37,122 nt of DNA from Muribaculaceae bacterium (GCA_022510445.1 JAFLTN010000009.1:1-37122); one strand, 5' to 3'. Shown: positions 24,423 through 33,107, counted from the stretch's first letter. Translations and numbers: made by a program. Notes: a model not told the origin generated them from the sequence alone.

Positions 24423-25115
24423 TTATTTATAGTGACACTTTGTATAATAGACAAGATCGGCTGAATGTTTAAGGAGTTTCCTCATTCGTTCCCGGGCTTC
24501 CTCGTATGCTATCTGACGTTTCGTGTTCTCCATCTCATAACCGATGCCGGTTTTATGGATATAGTCTATATCCGCCAATACAGCCCGGTTCTCATCCTGA
24601 AGTAGGGCCACAACTTCGGCAAGATTACCGTTGCTCTTGTTCAGAGAATAGGAAAGACATTCTGAGATTGAAGCCTGCATCTTTCGGAAATCGTCCTCAA
24701 ACTGAGGGTACATAAGGTCAACATTACGGTCCACTGTCAGTTCCATCTCCTCTTTCCAAATAGGATTGATGGAGTCAAGTTCGGTCTGGGTCTTGGCCTT
24801 GGTTTCAAGTACCGCCGGAATCTGTGCAACACGGGGCACAAAAACACGTTTCTGATTAGACTTGTCTTCCTTGAACCGGATATGAGGAGTGGGAATAAAT
24901 CCCAAAGTCCATGTCCAATACATTTCAGCACCTGAATAATTCTTATGGAGTGTATAGTAATACCAGTCGGGTGCAAAATCCCATCCACCGTTCTCCATTG
25001 AATTCAGTTGCTTCTGCTTCTGACTGTCGGAAACAATAGAGGGAGCCTGTGCTGACATTTCAACGGAAGGGGAGATGATTGAAATTCCTATTAATGCTAT
25101 TAATATCTTTTTCAT
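24423..25115 (-). CDS. Secreted tra-operon protein (DUF5045-like)
   Basis: Exported protein with a signal peptide (residues 1-22, cut after MSAQ). The mature part has an aromatic stretch (GGWDFAPDWYYYTLHKNY) followed by AEMYWTWTLGFIPTPHIRF and a long helical C-terminal half (QFEDDFRKMQASISE; TKRQIAYEEARERMRKLL). This resembles the proteins named DUF5045 that sit in Bacteroidales tra operons between TraG and TraJ; the name is from memory and unverified. Its role in the periplasmic part of the channel is an inference from position. Gaps of 48 and 113 bases separate it from the neighbours. Confidence 0.65.
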   Translation of the reverse strand: MKKILIALIGISIISPSVEMSAQAPSIVSDSQKQKQLNSMENGGWDFAPDWYYYTLHKNYSGAEMYWTWTLGFIPTPHIRFKEDKSNQKRVFVPRVAQIPAVLETKAKTQTELDSINPIWKEEMELTVDRNVDLMYPQFEDDFRKMQASISECLSYSLNKSNGNLAEVVALLQDENRAVLADIDYIHKTGIGYEMENTKRQIAYEEARERMRKLLKHSADLVYYTKCHYK

Positions 25116-25163
25116 AATTGAGGAGAGTTAAATTTTTTCGTTTTCTCAATTCACTTATCTTTG

Positions 25164-25856
25164 TCATTTAAGTTGACTGTTCCATTGGCGGATCAACTTT
25201 TCAGAAGCCGCTTTCATCATGGGGTCTGTTATTATATCCCTGACATCCGCCGTCCAAAGATTTCTGCCGGCTGTATATAGGATATAGTTACGGTTCTTGG
25301 AAAGTATGCCACGCATCCTGGTTATTGAGTCGTCAATCAAGTAAATCAGCTTGTATTTCTCATCAAGAGAAGCCTTCAGGATATTCAGACCTGTAGCACT
25401 GAATGTGGTTATCGACTTCGTGAGCCTCTTGGTTTCTTCTGCAAGTTGCTTTTGTGTCCCGACATACCTTACAGATACCGTCGGCTTCTCCTTGATTACT
25501 GGGGTGCAGACAGTAATGAAGTTCTCGTATTCTTTGATTAGATACTGGAGTTTTTGTGTAGTGTTTGTTATGGTGGTTGCGAACATCAGATAAGAGTTGA
25601 CATCATTCAGTCTTGTGTTCAAAGTTTGCTTGATATCTGATATTTTGGAAGAAATGTTGGTGGTCACCTGTTGCTCTGCAGTAACTGTTGTCACCTGTGT
25701 CAAGGCATTGTCTTCATTTTTCTTCATCTCCTTATGCAAGGCTATAAGGGCTTCCAGAGTTGGAAGATCTCCCGGTGCCGAAAAATCAATAGCCTTCGTA
25801 GCAAGAGGACTAAATATAAAGAGTAATGTCAGTGTTATGGCAGTCTGTTTCATCAC
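25164..25856 (-). CDS. Secreted VirB5/TrbJ-like protein, tra copy 2
   Basis: Exported helical protein: signal peptide (residues 1-22, cut after KAID or TKA). Long helical segments (LPTLEALIALHKEMKKNEDN; KISDIKQTLNTRLNDVNSY) and a C-terminus ASEKLIRQWNSQLK. The last ten residues follow the same pattern (L-x-x-x-W-N/D-x-x-x-K) as the other two VirB5-like proteins in the window. It overlaps the upstream copy by four bases (ATGA), so both are coupled. Assigned to the TraI position between TraG and TraJ; more divergent than the other two copies. Confidence 0.62.
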   Translation of the reverse strand: MMKQTAITLTLLFIFSPLATKAIDFSAPGDLPTLEALIALHKEMKKNEDNALTQVTTVTAEQQVTTNISSKISDIKQTLNTRLNDVNSYLMFATTITNTTQKLQYLIKEYENFITVCTPVIKEKPTVSVRYVGTQKQLAEETKRLTKSITTFSATGLNILKASLDEKYKLIYLIDDSITRMRGILSKNRNYILYTAGRNLWTADVRDIITDPMMKAASEKLIRQWNSQLK

Positions 25857-26719
25857 TTGATTGTTTTATTCCATTGATTGATCAGGTTGTCGGAAATCAT
25901 TTTCCCTGCCATCAATTTGCTCCAGGTACGATGGTCTATGACTCTTATAAGGTCAGACCATGAACCCTGTTCAGCCATTGAAAACATATAGTTCAACTGG
26001 CGTTTGATATTGAGCAGGTCACCGTAAAGCTGGCAGGCAAGAGTCATTCTCTCATAGCGGTCAAGGAGATTGTGTCCGTCGTTTTTTACGGCGGAAGAAG
26101 TTTTCAGAGGATTGGAGACTTTGGAATTGTTGACGATGGAAACAAAGTCGTTCACACATTGTGTGGCTCTGCCCACAAGATCGCTAACTTTCAGCGTCAC
26201 CAAAGCTTTGTTCTGTACTCCGGAGGATTTAAGGGAGGAAAGAATCTTGGGTGATATTTCTGCAATCTCCTTGGACGTCTTGGCAATCTGTTTGTAATAT
26301 ATGCTTTCGGTTCCAAATCCCTCAATGTTTTGGAGTGTCTTCAGGGTCAGTTCCTTAGCTGCTGCTATAGAGGCTGACTTTTGAAGTATCTCCTCCTGCT
26401 TGGAGAGAATAGTATCTAACTGGGCGTTGTGGGCATTCTCAGTTGCCAACTGTTGAATGGTGTTGGCTTCCACCTGGGCAACAGCCTTGGGGTCAAGCAC
26501 CACTCGCCATTGGGCGTTGGCGTTGAGGCAAGGTATTACTACAACTGCAATGGCCAATGATTTGACAAAAGAATTGCTTCCTCTCAAGAAATTAGAATGT
26601 CTCGAACATATCGTTTTGAGATGTTTCTTCACTTTAGAGGAAGATTTGAGCTGAGCCCGTATTTTATTCTTTATTCGGTCTCTTTTGAAACCTTTTATGT
26701 TTCCTTTCAGTTTTCCCAT
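25853..26719 (-). CDS. Secreted VirB5/TrbJ-like protein (TraI position), tra copy 1
   Basis: Exported helical protein thought to be the TraI-position component, similar in type to VirB5/TrbJ minor pilus proteins. The N-terminus is unusually long: a very basic stretch (about residues 1-50, many Lys/Arg) precedes the hydrophobic segment at about 53-69 (VKSLAIAVVVIPCLNANA) with cleavage before QWRVVLDP. The AQW-x-V-x-DP start of the mature part is typical of Bacteroides TraI. Helices follow, ending in WSKLMAGKMISDNLINQW. The start overlaps traG by 13 bases. A later start near residue 48 would give a normal signal peptide. Confidence 0.72.
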   Translation of the reverse strand: MGKLKGNIKGFKRDRIKNKIRAQLKSSSKVKKHLKTICSRHSNFLRGSNSFVKSLAIAVVVIPCLNANAQWRVVLDPKAVAQVEANTIQQLATENAHNAQLDTILSKQEEILQKSASIAAAKELTLKTLQNIEGFGTESIYYKQIAKTSKEIAEISPKILSSLKSSGVQNKALVTLKVSDLVGRATQCVNDFVSIVNNSKVSNPLKTSSAVKNDGHNLLDRYERMTLACQLYGDLLNIKRQLNYMFSMAEQGSWSDLIRVIDHRTWSKLMAGKMISDNLINQWNKTIK

Positions 26720-29550
26720 AATGACATAGGTTTTTTGTGTTGGTTAATCATGGTTGCGAAATCAAAGTATTTCTCCACACCGGCTTTCTTACGGTCTTTC
26801 TCTATATGTATTATTGCAGACTGAATATTCCCAAAATAAGCTTTGTAAATTTTTAAGGCCTCCTTTTCGGCTCTTTCAGTCGTATAAGCCCAATAACATT
26901 CCGGTGGTTCTTCGACACCATAGACATCTGAATACTGGCCTCGGCAAATCCACACCTCTTTGAAAAAGTTTCTTCCCTCCTTGTTGTTAAGGGAATTGAT
27001 TGTGAATATCTGTTTTTTCTGTACTTCCGTTAACCCAAGTATCTTTGATATATCTTCATATCTGTCCTTGAACTTAGTCTGGTCAAGAAGAATCTTGATA
27101 TCGGAGTTGTTGATTATAGCCTCTTTTACAATGGGTGAATCTATCACATCATTAAGTTCCTGTGTCACAACTCCGGCTATTCCGTGGAATTTACGTACAG
27201 TTTTATAGAGATACTTTATGTATTCGGCCATTGTCGGAGAAGCGATAGCTTTCCAAGCTTCTTCTATAATGAGTGCCTTTCTTCCTTTCTTGATCCTCAT
27301 CTTCTGAAGGAACACATCCATGATAATGAGCACCACTATAGGGAAGAGCACAGGGTCGTCTTTTATCTTGTCAATCTCAAAGACAATGAATTTTTCATCA
27401 AAGAGATTCACATCCATATCGGAGTTAAGTATGTGTTCCAGTTCGCCACCTTTATAGAAAGTTCTTAAAATTGAAGCAAATTCATTTATGTTGAAAGATA
27501 TATGTTCCAGGGCTATTATCTGTGGGACGCGGGCCACGGCATATTCATAGAAAGAATTGAATGACAGTTCCTGAACTGTCAGCCTTTTACGCTGTTCTTC
27601 CAACAGGGATATTCTCTTTTCGATCTTTACCGCATCGGAACTTTCAAACAGTTCCGACTTCAACTGACGAAGCTTCGATACGGCTGTCTCTTTCTCAGAT
27701 TGTGAAGCGGCTTCATCATCAATGAGAGATTGCAGGGAATGGCACGTTCTCCAAAGTTTGAGTTTTCTTTCCTCCGACGGCAGTATAAGGGCATGGTTCT
27801 CTATTTTTGGCGGTTCCTTACGTATGATATTGTCAATATCCACCATATCGTTTATCATCTGTTCGGGATTCTTCTCACGTCTCGAGTTAGCTTCTATGAG
27901 CAATGTACGCTTCATGCTTTCCTTCTCGGCTTCTGTAAATCCGCTGAACGGATGGAAGTAAGAGTTGTAATACTCCACGATAACCTGGTTGATTATCTTG
28001 TCTTCTACCTTTGATGGACTTTTGTCACCTTTATATAGCAGAAATATCAACGACTTTAAAAAATTCTTTTTCTCACCGAAGTTGGTCTGATATTCTATAT
28101 CCGTAATCTTGAAAGGATTCATCGATATAGGATGTTCAGTGGAATATGAGATATAGGTTCCGTTGAAATAGGAACAGATTCCCTCGTAAGAGTCGCCTGT
28201 GTCTACCATTACCACATCAGTTCCCTGCTCCAGCAGTTGCCTTACAACGGAATTCATATGAAATGATTTGCCACTGCCGGAAGGACCTATACAAAAGAAA
28301 TTGGCATTGTCAGTATACCGATATTTACCCTCCTTGCCTGTTATGTCAATACATACCGGCAGACCTTGACGGTCTGTATAGAATGTGGTAAGGGGTGTAA
28401 TTTCATCTGTCTTTAGATGTTCCTTATAGAAGAAACATAAGGCAGCTTCGCAAAGAGTAAGGAACAGGTCGTAATCCTTATTCATTGTATATCCGTTCCC
28501 GGGGAATGATGCCGTGAAAAGTTCCAGTTGATTGAAACTGGTCTTTGAAGGTGTTATGTTCAAAGGGAACAGACGGTTTTCGATGTAAGATGATACCTGA
28601 GTAACCTTATCTATCGGACAGCTTACAATTATATTGTAGTTGCAATAGACTAAAAGCCTTGAATCTTCAGCAAGTATGGCAAGAACCCTGTCGATATCCG
28701 CCTTTGCCAACTGATTTGCCGCTCCCGGCATTGAGCCGTGACGGTTTGACTTGGTGTGCAGTTTACTTAAAAGTTTCCGTTGTGCCGGAACCTGAATAAG
28801 CTGGTTGAATACCACACAGTCCGAATGTGGCACCGAAGGGAGGAAGTCAAGCAGGTCTGTAGCTATCTTCTGACCGTTAACGTTGAAGGAGTTGAACGGC
28901 TGAACCACTCCGGGAACAGTGACCGAATCAATGTCAATCAAAGGAAAAGACTTGATAATCCTGTTGTTTCCGGTTCTGAGAAAATCATCAGAACTCTTGA
29001 AATTGTCAGCCGGGAATGCTCCCCTTCTGAAATTAAGAGTTATGAAACGTTTGACATATTCCATCACGGCTTTCTTTTTGAGAAGCCGGAACGGTATATG
29101 TTTGTCGGCTAGTATGTCTGCCACCTTTGCCACCTTGACAAAGAATTCATCCCATTTCTTCGGATCATGTTTCACAAACTGATTCTTCTGCGGTTCCTGG
29201 GTGATGATTAGATAAGAGGTTATCTCGGTATATTCCCTACCATTGAAATAATTGAAATAACTACTTGTCAGGAACTCAGCACTAGCAGGTATCTCTTTAT
29301 GGTAGGCCTGACGGCAGAAAACGTCCTGTTTTTGCAATGCATACCCTTCACCGAGAGTCTTGACTATATTGAGCAACACGTCATGGTAAAAGGCATACTG
29401 GTTTGCATCCGTGCAGAGTTTCTGAACGGGGTTGACGATTCGGAACATGACGGAAGGTGACCCGTAAAGGTCAAAAGCCACCGTGTAACCGTCAATTTCC
29501 TGTATCTGGGAATAGACAGCCGGGAAAGTTCTTTTCCTTGACTTGGACAT
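26707..29550 (-). CDS. traG: TraG family conjugation ATPase (VirB4-like)
   Basis: Inner-face ATPase that powers assembly and transfer of the type IV channel. The N-terminal half (1-400) is the VirB4-type accessory region. Walker A is at 422-430 (GPSGSGKSF), followed by TDVVMVDTGDSYEG and the YSTEHPISMNPF segment typical of Bacteroides TraG. Walker B is the RKALIIEEAWKAI segment near residue 760, followed by GIAGVVTQELNDV. Between them is a charged helical insert (about 600-690: EKETAVSKLRQLKSELF; KIEKRISLLEEQRKRL) likely to form a coiled coil. At 947 aa the protein is longer than many TraG proteins, mainly through this insert. Confidence 0.93.
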   Translation of the reverse strand: MSKSRKRTFPAVYSQIQEIDGYTVAFDLYGSPSVMFRIVNPVQKLCTDANQYAFYHDVLLNIVKTLGEGYALQKQDVFCRQAYHKEIPASAEFLTSSYFNYFNGREYTEITSYLIITQEPQKNQFVKHDPKKWDEFFVKVAKVADILADKHIPFRLLKKKAVMEYVKRFITLNFRRGAFPADNFKSSDDFLRTGNNRIIKSFPLIDIDSVTVPGVVQPFNSFNVNGQKIATDLLDFLPSVPHSDCVVFNQLIQVPAQRKLLSKLHTKSNRHGSMPGAANQLAKADIDRVLAILAEDSRLLVYCNYNIIVSCPIDKVTQVSSYIENRLFPLNITPSKTSFNQLELFTASFPGNGYTMNKDYDLFLTLCEAALCFFYKEHLKTDEITPLTTFYTDRQGLPVCIDITGKEGKYRYTDNANFFCIGPSGSGKSFHMNSVVRQLLEQGTDVVMVDTGDSYEGICSYFNGTYISYSTEHPISMNPFKITDIEYQTNFGEKKNFLKSLIFLLYKGDKSPSKVEDKIINQVIVEYYNSYFHPFSGFTEAEKESMKRTLLIEANSRREKNPEQMINDMVDIDNIIRKEPPKIENHALILPSEERKLKLWRTCHSLQSLIDDEAASQSEKETAVSKLRQLKSELFESSDAVKIEKRISLLEEQRKRLTVQELSFNSFYEYAVARVPQIIALEHISFNINEFASILRTFYKGGELEHILNSDMDVNLFDEKFIVFEIDKIKDDPVLFPIVVLIIMDVFLQKMRIKKGRKALIIEEAWKAIASPTMAEYIKYLYKTVRKFHGIAGVVTQELNDVIDSPIVKEAIINNSDIKILLDQTKFKDRYEDISKILGLTEVQKKQIFTINSLNNKEGRNFFKEVWICRGQYSDVYGVEEPPECYWAYTTERAEKEALKIYKAYFGNIQSAIIHIEKDRKKAGVEKYFDFATMINQHKKPMSLWEN

Positions 29551-29573
29551 TGTATCTTTGGATTGGTAAAGTT

Positions 29574-29867
29574 TTATTCAATCGGATTGCTCACGATATG
29601 TTTCACTATCAGAGAGTCTTTGCATCGTTTCTTGTCATGGAGTCCGTTTTTCTGTTTCAGAAAAATAAAGAGCAACGAAAGTGCGATGATCAGGAACATC
29701 CCGATAAAGCCTATGATCCTTCCAAAAAGGAAAGATATTAGTAGAAAACCGAGGAAGGATGCACCGATGGCACCTGCCCCTATGTAAATGAATCTACCAC
29801 GGATGCCCATAAATTCGAGTGGCCGTTGCAGACCCTTGAACATCATATAACCGTTAACGTTAGCCAT
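29574..29867 (-). CDS. traF: TraF family conjugation protein (DUF4133)
   Basis: Small inner-membrane protein, VirB3-like by position. Starts MANVNGYMMFKGLQRPLEFMGIRG (first 24 residues hold the family's 'K/GLQRPLEF-x-G' segment) and is followed by two membrane segments (about 25-45 and 49-69). The C-terminus is basic and cytosolic. It sits 23 bases before traG and five bases after traE, in the fixed TraE-TraF-TraG order of Bacteroidales elements. Confidence 0.88.
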   Translation of the reverse strand: MANVNGYMMFKGLQRPLEFMGIRGRFIYIGAGAIGASFLGFLLISFLFGRIIGFIGMFLIIALSLLFIFLKQKNGLHDKKRCKDSLIVKHIVSNPIE

Positions 29868-29872
29868 ATAGA

Positions 29873-30289
29873 TTATTCAAAGAACAGTGGCAAAGCTTCG
29901 CCAAGGGCTACGAAGGCGATGCAGCCCCCGATAGTGAGCATGATGGTTTTCTTCACATCCTGGTCACCGTTTGTCATTTTGAAATAGACATTGAAGGCTC
30001 CCACAATGGCTATCACGGCACCGATGGCTTTCATAAGGTTTGATACCTGGGCCTGATAACCTTTGATTGTTGTGGTTGCCGAAGCGAATCCGCTTGCACC
30101 GGTTTGTGCCATGGCTTCTACACTGAAGAAAAATATCATCAGGACTAATGGCAGAAATCTCATTAGGCTGTCCGCTGTGAAGAATTTATCGGTTGCCTTT
30201 CGCAACTTTCTTATACTTTTCCCGGTATCTTTTGAAGATAGGGGATTAGTGTTCCGACAATGGTTCGGAACAATGGAGAGAGTGGTCAT
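29873..30289 (-). CDS. traE: TraE family conjugation protein (DUF4134, VirB2-like)
   Basis: Small membrane protein in the place of the pilin-like VirB2. A basic N-terminal extension (about residues 1-42) precedes the signal/membrane segment (43-60, ending EAMAQ). The mature core GFASATTTIKGYQAQVSNLM, then AIGAVIAIVGAFNVYFKMTNGD and KTIMLTIGGCIAFVALGEALP, is the DUF4134 signature with two membrane helices. The long N-terminal extension is unusual; an internal start such as residue 59 (MAQTG) would be too short, so the extension may be real. The upstream leader has two TAATCC motifs. Confidence 0.9.
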   Translation of the reverse strand: MTTLSIVPNHCRNTNPLSSKDTGKSIRKLRKATDKFFTADSLMRFLPLVLMIFFFSVEAMAQTGASGFASATTTIKGYQAQVSNLMKAIGAVIAIVGAFNVYFKMTNGDQDVKKTIMLTIGGCIAFVALGEALPLFFE

Positions 30290-30374
30290 AATGGTTTTTA
30301 ATAGAAGTGGATTAGTATTTGATTAGGATTAGTGGAATCTTTAAGGTAGAATTTCACGCTGTTTGTCCTACAGC

Positions 30375-30866
30375 TTATGAATTAATATTTGAAGTTTCAG
30401 TATCTTTATTATCTGAAATTTCCGGATTATCATTCCCTTGCTCGGACGAAGATTCAGAACATCCGCTTATTTGAAACACAAAGGTTTCAAGTTCAGGATT
30501 AGGGCCATAGGGGTTGTAAGCCTTAATCAAATTATAGAAACTTACAACATCCATAGGCATTGGGAGAATTGGTGTCTCATTTTTCTCTATACCTCGGTTT
30601 TTATTATCAGATCTTCCATCGTTGGTCCCATTGCTGTTATTCTTTAACGGTTTAACAGCTGAATCATCAACCGGGATATCCGACGGGTCAATCTCCGTCA
30701 CATCGAAGGTCAACTCTTCTTCGGTGATGTCGATTTCAGTTTCCTCGGTATATTTGGTATAGTCTACCTCATTGGTGGTTTTCCGTAGGATCTCCTTGCC
30801 AATAAGCAGAAAGTAATAAGAAGCTAAAAGAAGGATTAGGATTACAAGTATTTGAATGAAGGACAT
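30375..30866 (-). CDS. Small membrane-anchored acidic protein (TraD position)
   Basis: Not recognised by family. One N-terminal membrane segment (residues 3-22, FIQILVILILLLASYYFLL) and an acidic low-complexity region (EETEIDITEEELTFDVTEID) follow. The middle has an Asn/Asp-rich stretch, then PMDVVSFYNLIKAYNPYGPN and an acidic Ser/Glu/Asp tail. It is in the operon slot used by TraD in related elements, between the helix-turn-helix gene and traE. No enzyme motif is seen; a scaffolding role in the membrane is possible. Confidence 0.62.
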   Translation of the reverse strand: MSFIQILVILILLLASYYFLLIGKEILRKTTNEVDYTKYTEETEIDITEEELTFDVTEIDPSDIPVDDSAVKPLKNNSNGTNDGRSDNKNRGIEKNETPILPMPMDVVSFYNLIKAYNPYGPNPELETFVFQISGCSESSSEQGNDNPEISDNKDTETSNINS

Positions 30867-30901
30867 GGACTCGGTTTATTGAATTTATTAGTTAATATAA
30901 G

Positions 30902-31339
30902 TTAAGGTTGTTCCTTTAAGAGGGTATCCAAAGGATAGAACTTAAGACCAAGGGATTTGCCCTTGATTTCGTATTCATATTTCCTGACCCTTTCGTTAGG
31001 ATAATAAATACGGTTGCTACCCTGGTTCACAATATATCCTTTCCTTTTGAGCAGGAATTTCAACTTGTGTCTTTCCTTGTTAGGGAACACTTTGAGCCGT
31101 GTTTTCTGTTCAAGACCGAAGATCACGCGGCTTTTTTCTTTCCTTAAGAGTTCCTTTCGGGAACGAGACATAATACGGCTGATCTCTTCCGGAGTCCTGA
31201 TAATATTCCATTGGGCGGCTATTCTCATAACCGACCTGCGGGAAATACCAAGGAGTTTTGCCATTTCACTGTAGGAAAGACAATCGGCCATCATGTCCCG
31301 GACCTTGATCTTGCATTTTATTGAAATTTCGTGAGCCAT
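30902..31339 (-). CDS. Helix-turn-helix DNA-binding protein
   Basis: Cytosolic 145-residue protein with a helix-turn-helix near residues 21-44 (LSYSEMAKLLGISRRSVMRIAAQW), of the kind found in Trp-repressor/resolvase-like DNA-binding domains. The rest is very basic (KELLRKEKSRV; KERHKLKFLLKRKGY) and would favour nucleic-acid binding. Position is third in the tra operon after ParA-like and TraB-like genes. A regulator or partition/relaxosome helper is possible. It could bind the shared leader motif described at 15412 and 32983, which is only a guess. Confidence 0.7.
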   Translation of the reverse strand: MAHEISIKCKIKVRDMMADCLSYSEMAKLLGISRRSVMRIAAQWNIIRTPEEISRIMSRSRKELLRKEKSRVIFGLEQKTRLKVFPNKERHKLKFLLKRKGYIVNQGSNRIYYPNERVRKYEYEIKGKSLGLKFYPLDTLLKEQP

Positions 31340-31367
31340 TGATGTTGATTTTTCAAATAATGGATGG

Positions 31368-31898
31368 TTAAAACACAGACGGAGCCTGCAACTTGCGGTA
31401 AAGTCTCAATTCTTCCTTATAGGTTTCTATGAAAGCTCTTAGAATTGTGTTGAGAAGGTTGGTCGGTGTAACATTGTCTATGTCAATCTCAATGAGAGTG
31501 CTGCGGATGTCAGCATCTATCATCATCGGCTTACGGGGATAATCCTTTCGTTTAAGATAATAGCTTTTGTCCTGTATTTTTTGTTGGAAGAGATTCCAGA
31601 CTGCATCGGAACTTTCAGATTTTGAATCCGGAGCTATGGCGGTTTCTGTGTCATTGCTAACTTCAATTCCTTCCAACACTTCCAAATCGTCTTCTTCCAT
31701 AATGGTTGTATCTATGTTGTGTCTTGATTCCGCATTCTTTATAGATTCTTCATATTTTCTTTCTGTAGTCTGATAATCATCACGGGAATATGCTGTGTTT
31801 ATCATCTCTTGACTCGCTGTCGTTTGTTGACTTTCAGTAGTCTGTTGATAACCTTGTTGCTGGTTGTTTTCTCTGTTTTCATAAATAGGTGCTTGCAT
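31368..31898 (-). CDS. DUF3408/TraB-like protein
   Basis: Cytosolic protein with a Gln/Thr/Ser/Glu-rich, probably disordered N-terminal part (about residues 1-100) and a folded C-terminal core (KRKDYPRKPMMIDADIRSTL; IEIDIDNVTPTNLLNTILRA; FIETYKEELRLYRKL). That core resembles the DUF3408 (TraB) domain found after ParA-like TraA in Bacteroidales tra operons, where the pair is thought to act like ParA/ParB. ParB-like function is inferred from position. The gap to the ParA-like gene is about 160 bases of AT-rich DNA with no gene. Confidence 0.7.
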   Translation of the reverse strand: MQAPIYENRENNQQQGYQQTTESQQTTASQEMINTAYSRDDYQTTERKYEESIKNAESRHNIDTTIMEEDDLEVLEGIEVSNDTETAIAPDSKSESSDAVWNLFQQKIQDKSYYLKRKDYPRKPMMIDADIRSTLIEIDIDNVTPTNLLNTILRAFIETYKEELRLYRKLQAPSVF

Positions 31899-32059
31899 GA
31901 TTTATAATATTTTAAAGGTTGGGTTTAGGATAGGTTTTGTTTAAAATGTTCTTTAGGTTAATGTTAATTTATTTGTTAAAGTGTTTTTTAAAGTGGATGC
32001 CAAATTGATATTATGGGGATTGTTTATGTTTTAGTTAATATGTTGATGAATAGCTTTGA

Positions 32060-32842
32060 TTAAAAATTTTCTGATTCATTTTCAGTATTTACATCGTAAA
32101 CTGTGCAATTAGTTACATTAGTTTCTTGATTTGTAGTTGTTTGCTTATTCTCTTTAATTTCAGTTTGATTTGTCTGTTTCCTTGATTTTATAAGGTCTGT
32201 AATGAAATCGTTGAATTGATTATAAGGCAATTTATCGAAATTGTCAGTCTTTATCGGATCGAGGGAGTCCAAAACATTCTCACACATATCTATTGGGGGA
32301 GACATTAGGAATCCTTCTATTGGTTGTTGGATTTCAACTTCCTTGTCTCTTGGAGTTTTAAGCACCGGCACCAATATCAACCGGCTACGCATTGCTAAAG
32401 GTGATTTAGCAAGGCTTGTTCGGATATTTAGAATATATTGGAGATAATTTTGGAAATTGACTCCATTTCCTTCTGTAGGTTGGTAGGGGAGTACTATAAA
32501 ATTTGAGGACACGAGGATTCTCATGCACATCCATTCGTCAAAATCGGAGGGGAAGTCAAAAAGAAAGAAATCTGTCTTGTCCTTCACATCGGAAAGAATT
32601 TTGAAGACAAGGGTATCATCATCTAAAGGCATGGGCACCACCTGATAACTGTCAGGAGGATTCCGGTAGTTCTTTTTTACGAAGGTATCGTATTTAGTAT
32701 ATGATGTCAGAGAGGGATCACAGTCAAAGATGATTGTCTTTTTATCCACATTATCCGGCATATCGTTCAGCCTGTTGGCCAAAGCGATGCAAACGGAGGT
32801 CTTTCCGCTCGAGGGGAGTCTGTTGATAACCGAGATAATCAT
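32060..32842 (-). CDS. ParA-like ATPase (TraA type) with unusual Walker A
   Basis: P-loop ATPase of the ParA/MinD class, first gene of the long tra operon. The Walker A region is residues 8-16 (RLPSSGKTS); the ordinary ParA signature lysine (K in KGGxGKT) is replaced by Leu9 and its glycines by Pro/Ser. The A' aspartate (IIFDCDPSLTS, about 37-47) and Walker B (DFFLFDFPSD, 91-100) are conserved. The C-terminal tail (Thr/Asn/Gln-rich, about 215-260) is low complexity. Membership rests on these three motifs and the CTn TraA position. A clear promoter lies 28 bases upstream. Confidence 0.8.
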   Translation of the reverse strand: MIISVINRLPSSGKTSVCIALANRLNDMPDNVDKKTIIFDCDPSLTSYTKYDTFVKKNYRNPPDSYQVVPMPLDDDTLVFKILSDVKDKTDFFLFDFPSDFDEWMCMRILVSSNFIVLPYQPTEGNGVNFQNYLQYILNIRTSLAKSPLAMRSRLILVPVLKTPRDKEVEIQQPIEGFLMSPPIDMCENVLDSLDPIKTDNFDKLPYNQFNDFITDLIKSRKQTNQTEIKENKQTTTNQETNVTNCTVYDVNTENESENF

Positions 32843-32870
32843 ATAGAGGAGAAATTTTGATGTTTGCCGG

Positions 32871-32901
32871 CAAAATTATGATAATAATAAAAAGCCGCAA
32901 A
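32871..32901 (-). promoter_or_regulatory. Bacteroides-type promoter of the tra operon
   Basis: On the minus strand TAATTTTG (32878-32871) and TTTG (32901-32898) are 19 nt apart, exactly as at 15303-15333. The sequence just downstream (GCCGGCAAA) also echoes that of the other promoter. The start codon is 28 bases from the -7 box. Confidence 0.78.
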
Positions 32902-32982
32902 AATACGGATTACTAAATCCTACTAAAAATTTCACCTCAGTGCATACTTCATCAAATCCGAGCTAAAATGTACTCCTACACC

Positions 32983-33019
32983 AGTAAAAACCCTCCTAGT
33001 TGTCACCGAGAGGAAAACA
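32983..33019. promoter_or_regulatory. Three-part shared motif, copy 2 (probable operator)
   Basis: AAAAACC, six free bases, GTTGTCACCGAGAGG (32999-33013), AAAACA. Same arrangement as copy 1 at 15412-15452, and same distance (128 bases) from the -7 box of the operon it precedes. Confidence 0.7.
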
Positions 33020-33107
33020 CAAAAAACTTTAGGTTATATAATATCTTATTATATGATATTTAAAGTTTAATTATCTATTCAAATTGATCTTTTAATAGAA
33101 ATCTACA

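Noticed and set aside
25156..25163. TATCTTTG resembling a plus-strand -7 promoter box
   Set aside because: No plus-strand gene follows; all genes nearby are on the minus strand, so it is likely chance.
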